Assembly: GCF_040549525.1 (NCBI RefSeq)
Contig: NZ_JBEPTM010000001.1
Coordinates: forward strand, 62,001 to 126,000
DNA: 64,000 nt
Reading direction: 5' to 3'
From: Lacisediminihabitans sp040549525
Lineage (GTDB): Bacteria > Actinomycetota > Actinomycetes > Actinomycetales > Microbacteriaceae
Below are positions 42,441 through 49,779 of the stretch, in pieces (position 1 is the stretch's first letter; each line of letters begins with the position of its first letter). The notes beneath the pieces are model-generated. The model saw nothing but the letters and a program-made list of their open reading frames with translations. It was not told where the DNA came from and ran no database searches. Both the position numbers and the translations under genes were made by a program.

Positions 42441-43418
42441 GCTCGATGCCAGCCGGTCGAACAGCGCGTCGAGCTCGGGATCGACGATCTGCTGCTCGGG
42501 ATGCGCGTCGTACCAGCCCATGATCTCGCGGGCGCCCTCGGCGAATCCGATCGTGGGGTTGAACGCGGGAACCAGCGACCTCACGAGACTGTTGTCGAAG
42601 ATCATCGAGTGGCTGCGGTCACCGAGGTGACCCGCTCCCATGTCGGAGTCGGCGGCGGCGATCGCGTCCGAGGTCACGTGCACGATGTTCGCTACCACCC
42701 CCGCCGCATCCGCCATCAGGTGAGTGATCTGGGTCCAGCTGAGAAGCTCGTCCGAGGTGATGTGGATGGCGCCGCCGATCGTGTGCGGATTGCCGAGCAG
42801 GCCGACGAATCCGACGGCGAAGTCACGGGCGTGCGTGAGGGCCCAGAGGGAGGATCCGTGATCGTGCAGCACGACGGGCGCGCCGCGGCGCATGCGGTCG
42901 ATCGCCGTCCAGCCCCCGTTGAGCGGCAGGCTCGTGCGGTCGTAGGTGTGCGAGGGGCGCACGATGGTGGCCGGGAATCGGTTCTGCCGATACTCCGCGA
43001 CGAGCAGGTCTTCGCAGGCGATCTTGTCGCGGGAATACTGCCAGTGGGGGTTGCGCAGGGGAGTCGACTCAACGATCGGCAGCCGCGCCGGCGGCTTCTG
43101 GTAGGCGGATGCCGAGGAGATGAACACATACTGGCCCACCCGCCCGGAGAAGAGTTCGATGTCCTGCGCCACGTGCCCGGGGGTGAAAGCCACCATGTCG
43201 ACGACGACATCGAATTCGCGACCGGCGAGGGCATCCGTCACCGAGGCGGGATCCCGCACATCGGCGACGAGCTCCTCCGCGCCGACCGGGACGGGGCGCA
43301 GCGTCGACTGGCCCCGGTTGAGAAGGGTCACCTCGTGGCCTTCTTCGAGGGCGCGGGCGCTCGCCGCGGAGCTGATCGTGCCGGTGCCGCCGATGAACAG
43401 GATCGAGAGAGGTGTCAT
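42429..43418 (-). CDS. NAD-dependent epimerase/dehydratase (extended SDR)
   Basis: A 329-residue extended SDR with the N-terminal nucleotide-binding motif FIGGTGTISSAASARALEEG, then VFISSASAY and RPSHTY segments. It resembles the atypical SDR/CSP41-like group, where the usual catalytic YxxxK is replaced (QYSRDK supplies Tyr and Lys here). The substrate is unknown; nucleotide-sugar or RNA-binding roles occur in relatives. The start overlaps the MarR stop by 4 bases (ATGA on the reverse strand), so it is coupled to and probably controlled by that regulator. Confidence 0.82.
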   Translation of the reverse strand: MTPLSILFIGGTGTISSAASARALEEGHEVTLLNRGQSTLRPVPVGAEELVADVRDPASVTDALAGREFDVVVDMVAFTPGHVAQDIELFSGRVGQYVFISSASAYQKPPARLPIVESTPLRNPHWQYSRDKIACEDLLVAEYRQNRFPATIVRPSHTYDRTSLPLNGGWTAIDRMRRGAPVVLHDHGSSLWALTHARDFAVGFVGLLGNPHTIGGAIHITSDELLSWTQITHLMADAAGVVANIVHVTSDAIAAADSDMGAGHLGDRSHSMIFDNSLVRSLVPAFNPTIGFAEGAREIMGWYDAHPEQQIVDPELDALFDRLASSAGA

Positions 43419-43846
43419 GCCTCTACGGTTGCCGCTGCGATGAGCTTCGTCAAGTCATCGCGGATGCGTTCGAGCTCGGTGACGGGCATCCCGAGTCGCT
43501 CAACGATCTGCGGCGGGACCGCCTCGGCTCGCGCGCGAAGGGCGGCACCATCCTCCGTCAGCCGAACGTCGAGGGCGCGCTCATCTGTGGCGCTGCGGGC
43601 GCGGGTGACCAGCCCCGCCGCCTCGAGTCGCTTGAGAAGGGGGGAGAGCGTCGCGGGCTCGAGCAACAGGGTGGCGCTGATGTCGCTGACCGTGCGCGGG
43701 CTGCGTTGCCACAGCGCGAGCATCACGAGGTACTGCGGGTGGGTCAGGCCGAGGGGCTGAAGTACGGGTCGGTAGAGCGCAATGACGCTGCGGGAGGCGG
43801 CGGCGAGGGCGAAACAGACCTGGCGATCGAGGGCGAGCGGATCCAT
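43415..43846 (-). CDS. MarR-family regulator, OhrR-like
   Basis: A 143-residue winged-helix regulator. The N-terminal DRQVCFALAAASRSVIALYRP, with a lone Cys11, matches the redox-sensing Cys of OhrR peroxide sensors; LTHPQYLVMLALW, LEPATLSPLLKRLEAAGLV and RLTEDG complete the MarR domain. No ohr gene is adjacent; instead it is coupled to the SDR gene. It probably binds the palindrome at 43875-43886 and controls itself, the SDR gene and the divergent small protein gene. Confidence 0.87.
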   Translation of the reverse strand: MDPLALDRQVCFALAAASRSVIALYRPVLQPLGLTHPQYLVMLALWQRSPRTVSDISATLLLEPATLSPLLKRLEAAGLVTRARSATDERALDVRLTEDGAALRARAEAVPPQIVERLGMPVTELERIRDDLTKLIAAATVEA

Positions 43847-43865
43847 ATTCCCAGCTTAGCGAGTA

Positions 43866-43886
43866 CACTATTAGTTAGTGCACTAA
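43866..43886. promoter_or_regulatory. Probable MarR/OhrR operator
   Basis: A perfect 12-bp palindrome TTAGTGCACTAA (43875-43886) overlaps a second one, CACTA-N5-TAGTG (43866-43880). They lie in the 51-base gap between the divergent MarR gene and the 66-residue protein gene. The palindrome ends just before the Shine-Dalgarno of the latter, a good place for repression. Confidence 0.65.
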
Positions 43887-43897
43887 GGAGTCGACTG

Positions 43898-44098
43898 ATG
43901 GTTGCCAAACGCCCGTGGTGGGATCGCCTGAACCGACGGCTGCTGCCGTACATCGGGCCGCCTCCGCTCGGTCCGTACAACGAAGAACCGCTGCCTCCCA
44001 CGCAAGCGAAGGCCTGCCCGGTCTGCGGGAACCCGATGGCGGATCACGCCGTCGAGCGGCGCGCGGATCGCCCGACACAACTGCACTGCCCCGCCTGA
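43898..44098 (+). CDS. Small Cys-containing protein of unknown function
   Basis: A 66-residue protein starting at ATG 43898 with AAGGAG 7 bases upstream. The N-terminus is basic and aromatic (KRPWWDRLNRRLLPYIGPPPLGPY). The C-terminal half has CPVCGNPM and a final LHC, so a zinc knuckle is plausible (three Cys plus a His). It is divergent from the OhrR-like regulator gene across a shared palindrome. No family is recognised. Its last codons are duplicated just past the stop. Confidence 0.62.
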   Translation: MVAKRPWWDRLNRRLLPYIGPPPLGPYNEEPLPPTQAKACPVCGNPMADHAVERRADRPTQLHCPA

Positions 44099-44123
44099 CG
44101 CCGTTGCACTGCCCCGCCTGACG
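44082..44123 (+). repeat. Tandem duplication across the stop codon
   Basis: The 19-base unit TGCACTGCCCCGCCTGACG occurs exactly at 44082-44100 and 44105-44123 (period 23). The first copy carries the last codons and the TGA of the small protein gene. It is a recent-looking duplication that would provide a second stop after a frameshift. Confidence 0.6.
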
Positions 44124-44130
44124 TCGCCAA

Positions 44131-44163
44131 CGCTCCCGCGGGCCTGTGGGTGTCTTGGGAGCG
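44131..44163. terminator. Possible bidirectional terminator hairpin
   Basis: CGCTCCC (44131-44137) pairs with GGGAGCG (44157-44163) around a G-rich loop between two convergent genes. There is no T run, so this is only a candidate. Confidence 0.35.
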
Positions 44164-44170
44164 GGGAGCT

Positions 44171-44827
44171 TCAGCCGAGCAACAACGTGCCCAGTTCCTG
44201 TGCCGTCGCGGCGACACCGATCGTGCCGATCTGCTCGGCCACGGCGCCATACCCCCATTCGACGAAGACCGTGGGGACTCCGTGCTCGGCCGCCCCGTGC
44301 ACATCGTGCTCGCGGTCGCCCACCATCACGGGGCGCGAGATGTCCGCACCGAGTGCCGCGAGCCGCCGCAGGGCTTCGGCGACGACATCCGCCTTCCTGC
44401 TGCGCACCTCGTCTTCGGAGGCGCCGGTGATCACGGTGAAATAGCGGGCGAGCCCGTAGAAGTCGAGTGCCGTAGTGGCCGGCAGCTCGGGTTTGGAGGT
44501 CGCGAGGGACATCGGGATGCCGCTCTGGTGGATGCGTTTCAGCAGTGTCGGCACGCCCGGATACACCGAACTGTTGAAGACCCCGGTCTGCAGGTAGTGC
44601 GGTCGGTACACGTCGAGGGCGTGATGGGCTTCGGCCACCGTCATTGCGGCCAGATCACGGAACGAGTCGAGGATGGGCGGCCCGACATAGGCGAGGAGTT
44701 CCGCCGGGCTCGGCACGGGTCGGCCGAGTCGCTCGAAGGTCCAGGCGAGGCTCGCGGTGATGCCGGGAGCCGAATCGATGATGGTGCCGTCGAGGTCGAA
44801 GAGGAAGCAACTCCAAGGTGTGGTCAC
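44171..44827 (-). CDS. HAD-superfamily hydrolase (phosphoglycolate phosphatase-like)
   Basis: A 218-residue HAD subfamily IA phosphatase with motif I FDLDGTIID (nucleophile Asp11, acid Asp13), motif II LATSKPE, a Lys in RSRKADVV, and motif III VMVGDREHDVHGA. The C1 cap helical region follows motif I. The usual substrates are phosphoglycolate or sugar phosphates; some relatives act on pyrophosphate. It appears to be a single gene, convergent with the small Cys protein gene. Confidence 0.85.
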   Translation of the reverse strand: MTTPWSCFLFDLDGTIIDSAPGITASLAWTFERLGRPVPSPAELLAYVGPPILDSFRDLAAMTVAEAHHALDVYRPHYLQTGVFNSSVYPGVPTLLKRIHQSGIPMSLATSKPELPATTALDFYGLARYFTVITGASEDEVRSRKADVVAEALRRLAALGADISRPVMVGDREHDVHGAAEHGVPTVFVEWGYGAVAEQIGTIGVAATAQELGTLLLG

Positions 44828-44870
44828 CGTCGTAAGCCTAGGAGTTGACCGAGGTGCGCCGGCACCGTTG

Positions 44871-45566
44871 TCAGAACAACCGGTGGTCGCTGTCGTCGAG
44901 GCCGCGCATCGCGTCGTAGTCGAGCAGGAGACAGCGGATGCCGCGGTCCTCGGCCAGCATGCGTGCCTGTGGCTTGATCTCCTGGGCGGCGAAGATGCCG
45001 CTCACCGGGGCGAGGTGCGGGTCGCGGTTCATGAGCTCGAGGTAGCGCGTGAGCTGCTCGACGCCATCGATGTCCCCGCGGCGCTTGATCTCGATCGCGA
45101 CCGAGCGTCCCGCATCGTCCTGTGCGAGGATGTCGACCGGGCCGATCGCCGTCATGTACTCGCGGCGCACCAGGCGCCAGCCATCACCGGCGAGCTCGAT
45201 CTGCTCGGCCAGGAGCTTCTGCAGGTGGGCCTCGACGCCGTCCTTCTGCAGGCCGGGGTCGATGCCGAGCTCATGGGCGCTGTCATGAAGGATCTCGTGG
45301 ATCGAGATCACGAGAAGGTCGGCGGTCTTCGCCTGGGTGACCTTCCAGATCTCGACTACGCCGGCATCCGCCTGGTCGGGATCCGGTTCGATGGCGGTCA
45401 CCGAGCACGGCGGGCTCATCCAATTGAGCGGTTTGTAGCTCAGCGAGTCCGAGTGCACGAGCACGCTGCCGTCTGCCTTGAGCAGGATGAGCCGCGTGGC
45501 AAGAGGCAGGTGCGCACTGAGACGCCCCGCGTAGTCGACGGAACACCGGGCAATGACGAGACGCAC
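44871..45566 (-). CDS. nucS: Mismatch endonuclease NucS/EndoMS
   Basis: A 231-residue nuclease that starts double-strand cleavage at base mismatches in actinobacteria, which lack MutS/MutL. The N-terminal DNA-binding/dimer domain is MRLVIARCSVDYAGRL through LNWMSPP. The C-terminal RecB-like core has IGPVDILAQD and VAIEIKRRGDIDGVEQLTRYLE, giving the Asp, Glu-x-Lys and Gln of the active site. The length is normal. A C-terminal peptide for binding the beta clamp (RGLDDSDHRLF) is present. It is monocistronic on the reverse strand. Confidence 0.93.
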   Translation of the reverse strand: MRLVIARCSVDYAGRLSAHLPLATRLILLKADGSVLVHSDSLSYKPLNWMSPPCSVTAIEPDPDQADAGVVEIWKVTQAKTADLLVISIHEILHDSAHELGIDPGLQKDGVEAHLQKLLAEQIELAGDGWRLVRREYMTAIGPVDILAQDDAGRSVAIEIKRRGDIDGVEQLTRYLELMNRDPHLAPVSGIFAAQEIKPQARMLAEDRGIRCLLLDYDAMRGLDDSDHRLF

Positions 45567-45589
45567 CCGACGATCTTAGTTGGACTGGC

Positions 45590-46435
45590 CTAGCCGGAGG
45601 TCGTGCCGGCGATGCGGTGCAACACCACGCGGAGCTCCGCGGCCGAGAGGGCCATCCACGGCCCGCCGGGGTTGATCACGAGGCCGCCATAGGGGGCCTG
45701 GATGGCGTCGTGGATGATCTCCGCCGCCGGTCGGGTGGCGAAGGAGTCCGCGACGTTGCGGGCGCTCACCTCCGGGCCGGAGGTGAAGGCGAGCAGCACC
45801 GGGTTGCCGTCGGGGTCCACGGAGTCGCGAATGCGCACGGGCGTGCCATCCGACACTCCGGAAGCGGGGACGGAGTCCGTGTCGACCGCGAGCAGGAGCG
45901 GGCCATTCTCGGCGAGGGCGTCGAGAACCGCGGCCTTGCTTGCTGCGGGGTCCGCTATCTCGAGAGCCTGCTTCACGGCGTCGTTGCGATCCCCGCGCAG
46001 GGCGAACGCCGCATCGCGGTTCGAAATCGCGCAGGTCGGACCCGCGGGATCGATGTAGAGCCAGCCGTAGCGCTCGGTCGAGGCCAGTTGCAATGCCCCG
46101 GCGGACGGCTGCACGAGAGCCTGCACCTCGGACAGGTCATCGGAATGCATCCGGTTGATCTGCTGCTGGGAGGTGAAGGCGAAGAGGGCCGGGCGGCCGT
46201 CGGGACCGGTGCCGCCGGCGAATTGCAGGGTGGCACCGGCCGGAAAACTGTAGCTGCCGTCCGCCTCGACAGTGGGACGGTCGGACCCGGTCGAATCGAG
46301 GAGCAGGCGGCCCTGGAGGCATGCACGCACCACATCCAGGTAGGTGGACTGCTCTGGGGTCGTTGCGAACGCCTCGACGGCCGCCCTAAGGGAGGCGTTG
46401 TCGACGGGTGCCGAATCGGAGATCGAGGGCGTCAT
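45590..46435 (-). CDS. SseB-family protein
   Basis: A 281-residue protein with two tandem SseB N-terminal-like domains (about 20-135 and 145-270). Each has a strand with a GxPVLLAFTS or GRPALFAFTS segment and a helix ending in YGGLVINPGG or YGWLYIDPAG. The function of SseB proteins outside secretion systems is unknown. It lies 9 bases downstream of the MFS gene on the same strand, so the two are probably cotranscribed. Confidence 0.78.
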   Translation of the reverse strand: MTPSISDSAPVDNASLRAAVEAFATTPEQSTYLDVVRACLQGRLLLDSTGSDRPTVEADGSYSFPAGATLQFAGGTGPDGRPALFAFTSQQQINRMHSDDLSEVQALVQPSAGALQLASTERYGWLYIDPAGPTCAISNRDAAFALRGDRNDAVKQALEIADPAASKAAVLDALAENGPLLLAVDTDSVPASGVSDGTPVRIRDSVDPDGNPVLLAFTSGPEVSARNVADSFATRPAAEIIHDAIQAPYGGLVINPGGPWMALSAAELRVVLHRIAGTTSG

Positions 46436-46444
46436 GCTTCGACC

Positions 46445-47683
46445 CTAGTTCGACTGCGCCTTCGCGGGCAAAGGCTCCCGAGCGGCTCCCGACGCGAAGC
46501 CGGCGATGGCCACGAGTACCAGCACCACGAGAAGAGCGTGCAGCAGTCCGACATGCTGCCCGAGGAATCCGATGACCGGGGGGCCGACGAGGAACGCGAA
46601 GTATCCGATGGTCGCGACGGCACTCACCCGCGCGGCAGCGGTCTTCGGATCGTCGGCGGCGGCAGACATCCCCACCGGGAAGCCGAGGGATGCCCCGAGG
46701 CCCCAGAACACGACTCCGATGATGGAGATCCAGACCACGGGAACGAAGATCACCATGACCAGTCCGATGGCGGCCAGGACCGCCGATCCGCGCAGCACGG
46801 GCACGCGACCGAAGCGGTCGAGCAGGCTGACCCCGGCGAGGCGGCCGACCGTCATGGATGCCACGAAGATGCCGAGCACGAGCGCGCCGGTGGCCTTCGT
46901 CGTGTCATGTCCCTCGACCATTGCGAGGGCGAGCCAATCGTTTGCGGAACCTTCGGTGAAGGCCATGCCGAGCACGATCAGTCCGATGACCAGGGTGCGC
47001 GGATCCCGCCAGATGCTCAGTCGACCGCGCCAGGTCTTCGAGTGGTCGTCGTGGGCGACTGCCTCCTCGGCGATGATGTGCTCCGACTGCAGGAAACGCA
47101 CCGAGACGAGGGCGCCCCCGGCGAAGATCACCGCGATGACCAGGAGGTGCACTGCAATGGGGAGATGGATGGCCTCGGCCCCGGCACCGAGGGCCGCGCC
47201 GATCACCGTGCCGAAGCTGAAGAAGGCGTGGAACACCGGCATGACGGAGCGCCCGAGCACCCGCTCGTTCACCGCTCCCTGCAGGTTCATCGCGACGTCG
47301 CAGATGGAGAACATCGAGCCGAAGATGATCAGACCGATCATGACGACCGCATAGCTCGGTCCGATGGTCACGCCGAAACCCGCGACGGCGAACCCGACGG
47401 CGCCGACGGTGAGCACCACCGCGATGGTGCGCCGGGCACCGATGCGCGCAATGACGTGGCTCGATGCCAGCAGCCCGACGATCGAGCCGGCCGCGATGCC
47501 GAAGATCAGGATTCCCATCGACGAGGTGGAGACCTGCAGGGCCTCCTTGACCGCGGGGATCCGCGACGCCCAACTCGCCATGGAGAGACCGCACAGGCCG
47601 AAGATGGCGAACAGCGCGTTGCGCCAGGCAAGCACCTGCGGGCGTGAGAGTCCCGCGGCGGTGGTCGAGAGAGGCGTGGCCAT
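46445..47683 (-). CDS. Major facilitator superfamily transporter (YbjJ-like)
   Basis: A 412-residue transporter with twelve predicted helices. It starts MATPLSTTAAGLSRPQVLAWRN, followed by the ASWASRIPAVKEAL segment that marks this MFS branch; an internal hydrophilic loop lies around HDDHSKTWRGRLSIWRD. The substrate is unknown. It is divergent from the LacI regulator gene, and the operators at 47706-47735 lie between the two starts, so it is the most likely target of that regulator. Confidence 0.86.
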   Translation of the reverse strand: MATPLSTTAAGLSRPQVLAWRNALFAIFGLCGLSMASWASRIPAVKEALQVSTSSMGILIFGIAAGSIVGLLASSHVIARIGARRTIAVVLTVGAVGFAVAGFGVTIGPSYAVVMIGLIIFGSMFSICDVAMNLQGAVNERVLGRSVMPVFHAFFSFGTVIGAALGAGAEAIHLPIAVHLLVIAVIFAGGALVSVRFLQSEHIIAEEAVAHDDHSKTWRGRLSIWRDPRTLVIGLIVLGMAFTEGSANDWLALAMVEGHDTTKATGALVLGIFVASMTVGRLAGVSLLDRFGRVPVLRGSAVLAAIGLVMVIFVPVVWISIIGVVFWGLGASLGFPVGMSAAADDPKTAAARVSAVATIGYFAFLVGPPVIGFLGQHVGLLHALLVVLVLVAIAGFASGAAREPLPAKAQSN

Positions 47684-47705
47684 GGAGCCCTAAGGGAGAG
47701 AGGGT

Positions 47706-47735
47706 ATCGAATCGATTCGATCGAACCGATTCGAT
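47706..47735. promoter_or_regulatory. Tandem LacI-type operators
   Basis: A perfect 16-bp palindrome ATCGAATCGATTCGAT (47706-47721) is followed by ATCGAACCGATTCGAT (47720-47735), which is symmetric except for its centre. Both carry the central CG and AT-flanked arms typical of LacI-family operators. They sit between the divergent MFS and lacI-type starts, so they should control both. Confidence 0.75.
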
Positions 47736-47749
47736 TACGCTAACAAACC

Positions 47750-48817
47750 ATGGATGACACGGCAACACCCGCACGGGCGCGGCCCACTCTCGCTTCGGTC
47801 GCCGCTCTCGCGGGAGTGTCGCCGTCCACGGCCTCCCTCGCCTTCAGCGGCTCAGGGCCCGTGTCTGCCGCCACTCGCGAGCGCGTGCTCGCCGCGGCCG
47901 CCGAGCTCGACTACGCCGGCCCCGATCCTCGGGCTCAATCGCTGCGTCGCGGGCGCTCCGGCATCATCGGGGTCGTCATCGAAGATCGCCTGCGCGATGC
48001 CTTCCGCGATCCCATGAACGTCGCGATGCTCGATGGCCTGGCGGATGAGACCGGGTCCCTCGGGGCCGGGCTGCTGCTGATCACCGAGAACGGCGAGGGT
48101 GCCGCGAGCATCCGGAATGCTCCGGTGGACGCGGTCGTGCTGATCGGCTGCAGCACCAGTCTTGCCGCCCAGGTGGCGATCTTCCGGCAGCGGGGGATCG
48201 CGCTGGTGGCGATCGAGGCAGAGCCGATGGACGACGTGCTCGCGATCGACCTCGACAATCGGCAGGGGTCCCGGACCCTCGCGCGCCACCTCTCCGATCT
48301 CGGTCACCACCGAGTGGCGCTGGTGACGCTGCCGCTCGATGCCGGCCGGTCACGGGGGCCGCTCACCGAGACGGCGATCGGCGCGAGTACCGGATACACC
48401 GCGCTCGAACGCATTCGCGGCGTGCGGGAGGTGTTTCCGGGGGCTCCGGGAATGATGGCCGCCGCCAGCAGCATCGACGAGGGTCTCGCGGCCGGGCTCG
48501 CGGTGCTCTCCGAGCCGGGTAGCCGACCGACCGCGGTGATAGCGCAGAGCGACCTGCTCGCGGTGGGCGTGATCCGTGCCGCCGAGCAGCTCGGGCTGCG
48601 CGTGCCGCAGGACCTCAGTATCGTCGGCTTCGACGGGGTCAAGCTCGATGGCATCGCGCCCTACGACCTGACGACGATGGTGCAGCCCGCGGTGGAGAAG
48701 GGACGCGCGGCGGGCCGCGGAGTGATCGCGCTGTTGAACGGGGAGCATCCGCTGCCGGTGTCTTTCGTCTCCCGCTTTCACCCGGGCACGACGACGGCTC
48801 CCCCTCCCGCCGAATGA
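47750..48817 (+). CDS. LacI-family transcriptional regulator
   Basis: A 355-residue regulator. The N-terminal LacI headpiece has TLASVAALAGVSPSTASLAFSG and hinge TRERVLAAAAELDYAGP. The C-terminal periplasmic-binding-like sensor ends with SIVGFDGVKLDGIAPYDLTT. The helix-turn-helix lacks the common VSRVLNG and has STASLAFSGSG. The ligand is unknown. It is divergent from the MFS transporter gene and has its own operator 15-44 bases upstream of the start. Confidence 0.9.
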   Translation: MDDTATPARARPTLASVAALAGVSPSTASLAFSGSGPVSAATRERVLAAAAELDYAGPDPRAQSLRRGRSGIIGVVIEDRLRDAFRDPMNVAMLDGLADETGSLGAGLLLITENGEGAASIRNAPVDAVVLIGCSTSLAAQVAIFRQRGIALVAIEAEPMDDVLAIDLDNRQGSRTLARHLSDLGHHRVALVTLPLDAGRSRGPLTETAIGASTGYTALERIRGVREVFPGAPGMMAAASSIDEGLAAGLAVLSEPGSRPTAVIAQSDLLAVGVIRAAEQLGLRVPQDLSIVGFDGVKLDGIAPYDLTTMVQPAVEKGRAAGRGVIALLNGEHPLPVSFVSRFHPGTTTAPPPAE

Positions 48818-48830
48818 TCTGATTTCACAA

Positions 48831-48850
48831 GATTCACAAAAGCGTGAATC
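48831..48850 (+). promoter_or_regulatory. Inverted-repeat operator of the ABC exporter operon
   Basis: GATTCAC (48831-48837) and GTGAATC (48844-48850) form a perfect 7-bp inverted repeat with a 6-base spacer, 18 bases before the first start codon. The third gene of the operon encodes a MarR/GbsR-type regulator, the likely ligand. A direct repeat TTCACAA also overlaps it. Confidence 0.6.
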
Positions 48851-48867
48851 GCGACTAGGGTCAGCGC

Positions 48868-49779
48868 ATGCCCTCCATCATCGAAGCCGCGAGTCTCAGC
48901 AAGAATTTCGGGCGGGTGCAGGCCCTCGACGGTCTCGAGCTCGAGGTGACCGAGGGGGAGGTGCACGGCTTCCTCGGTCCGAACGGCGCGGGGAAGTCCA
49001 CGACCCTTCGCGTGCTGCTCGGACTGATCCGCGCCAGCGGCGGTGTGACCTCCGTCTTCGGCCTCGACCCCTGGCGCGACTCGGTCGCGGTGCATCGGCG
49101 CCTCGCCTATGTTCCCGGCGATGTCGACCTCTGGCCCGGACTCACCGGTGGAGAGGCGATCGATCTGCTCACGTCGCTTCGCGGAGGTGCGGATGAGGCA
49201 CTGCGTGCCGAACTCGTCGACGAGTTCGAGTTCGACCCGCGAATCACGGCGCGCAACTACTCCAAGGGCAACCGACAGAAGGTCGCGCTGATCGCGGCTT
49301 TCGCGCGGCCGGCCGAGCTCTATCTCTTCGACGAACCGACCAGCGGCCTCGACCCCGTGATGGAAGCGGTGTTCCGTCGTCGGGTCGAGCGGGTCGTCGC
49401 GGGCGGCGCCACCGTGCTGCTCTCGAGTCACATCCTCAGCGAGGTCGAGCAGCTCTGCGACCGGGTCACGATCATCCGGGCAGGACGCACTGTCGAGACG
49501 GGCAGTCTCAGCGACCTGCGTCACCTCACCCGCACGACTTTCAGCGCGGTGACGGCGGCTGATGTCGGGGCTGTCGCAGCGCTGCCCGGAGTCCACGACG
49601 CGCGCCGCGAAGGCGAGAAGCTGGTCTTCGAGGTGGACACGGATGCCCTCCCGCCGGTGCTCGCGGCACTCGCAGGCTCCGGAGTGAGTGGCCTGACGGT
49701 CGCGCCTCCCTCGCTCGAAGACCTGTTCCTGCGCCACTATGGCGACGATCTCGCCCGCGGATCCGGGCGCCCCGCCTGA
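48868..49779 (+). CDS. ABC transporter ATP-binding protein (exporter type)
   Basis: A 303-residue ATPase with Walker A GPNGAGKST, Walker B LYLFDEPTSGLD and the switch His in SSHILSEVE. The signature motif is YSKGNRQK where LSGGQ is usual, a variant typical of polyketide-antibiotic/drug-resistance exporters of the DrrA-like ABC-2 kind. It powers the large membrane protein encoded next. The stop and the next start overlap by one base (TGATG). Confidence 0.9.
   Translation: MPSIIEAASLSKNFGRVQALDGLELEVTEGEVHGFLGPNGAGKSTTLRVLLGLIRASGGVTSVFGLDPWRDSVAVHRRLAYVPGDVDLWPGLTGGEAIDLLTSLRGGADEALRAELVDEFEFDPRITARNYSKGNRQKVALIAAFARPAELYLFDEPTSGLDPVMEAVFRRRVERVVAGGATVLLSSHILSEVEQLCDRVTIIRAGRTVETGSLSDLRHLTRTTFSAVTAADVGAVAALPGVHDARREGEKLVFEVDTDALPPVLAALAGSGVSGLTVAPPSLEDLFLRHYGDDLARGSGRPA

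Noticed and set aside
45617..47647. A 676-codon forward frame across the SseB and MFS genes
   Set aside because: Composition dominated by Asp/His/Arg/Gly with no domain; the reverse-strand genes are clearly real.
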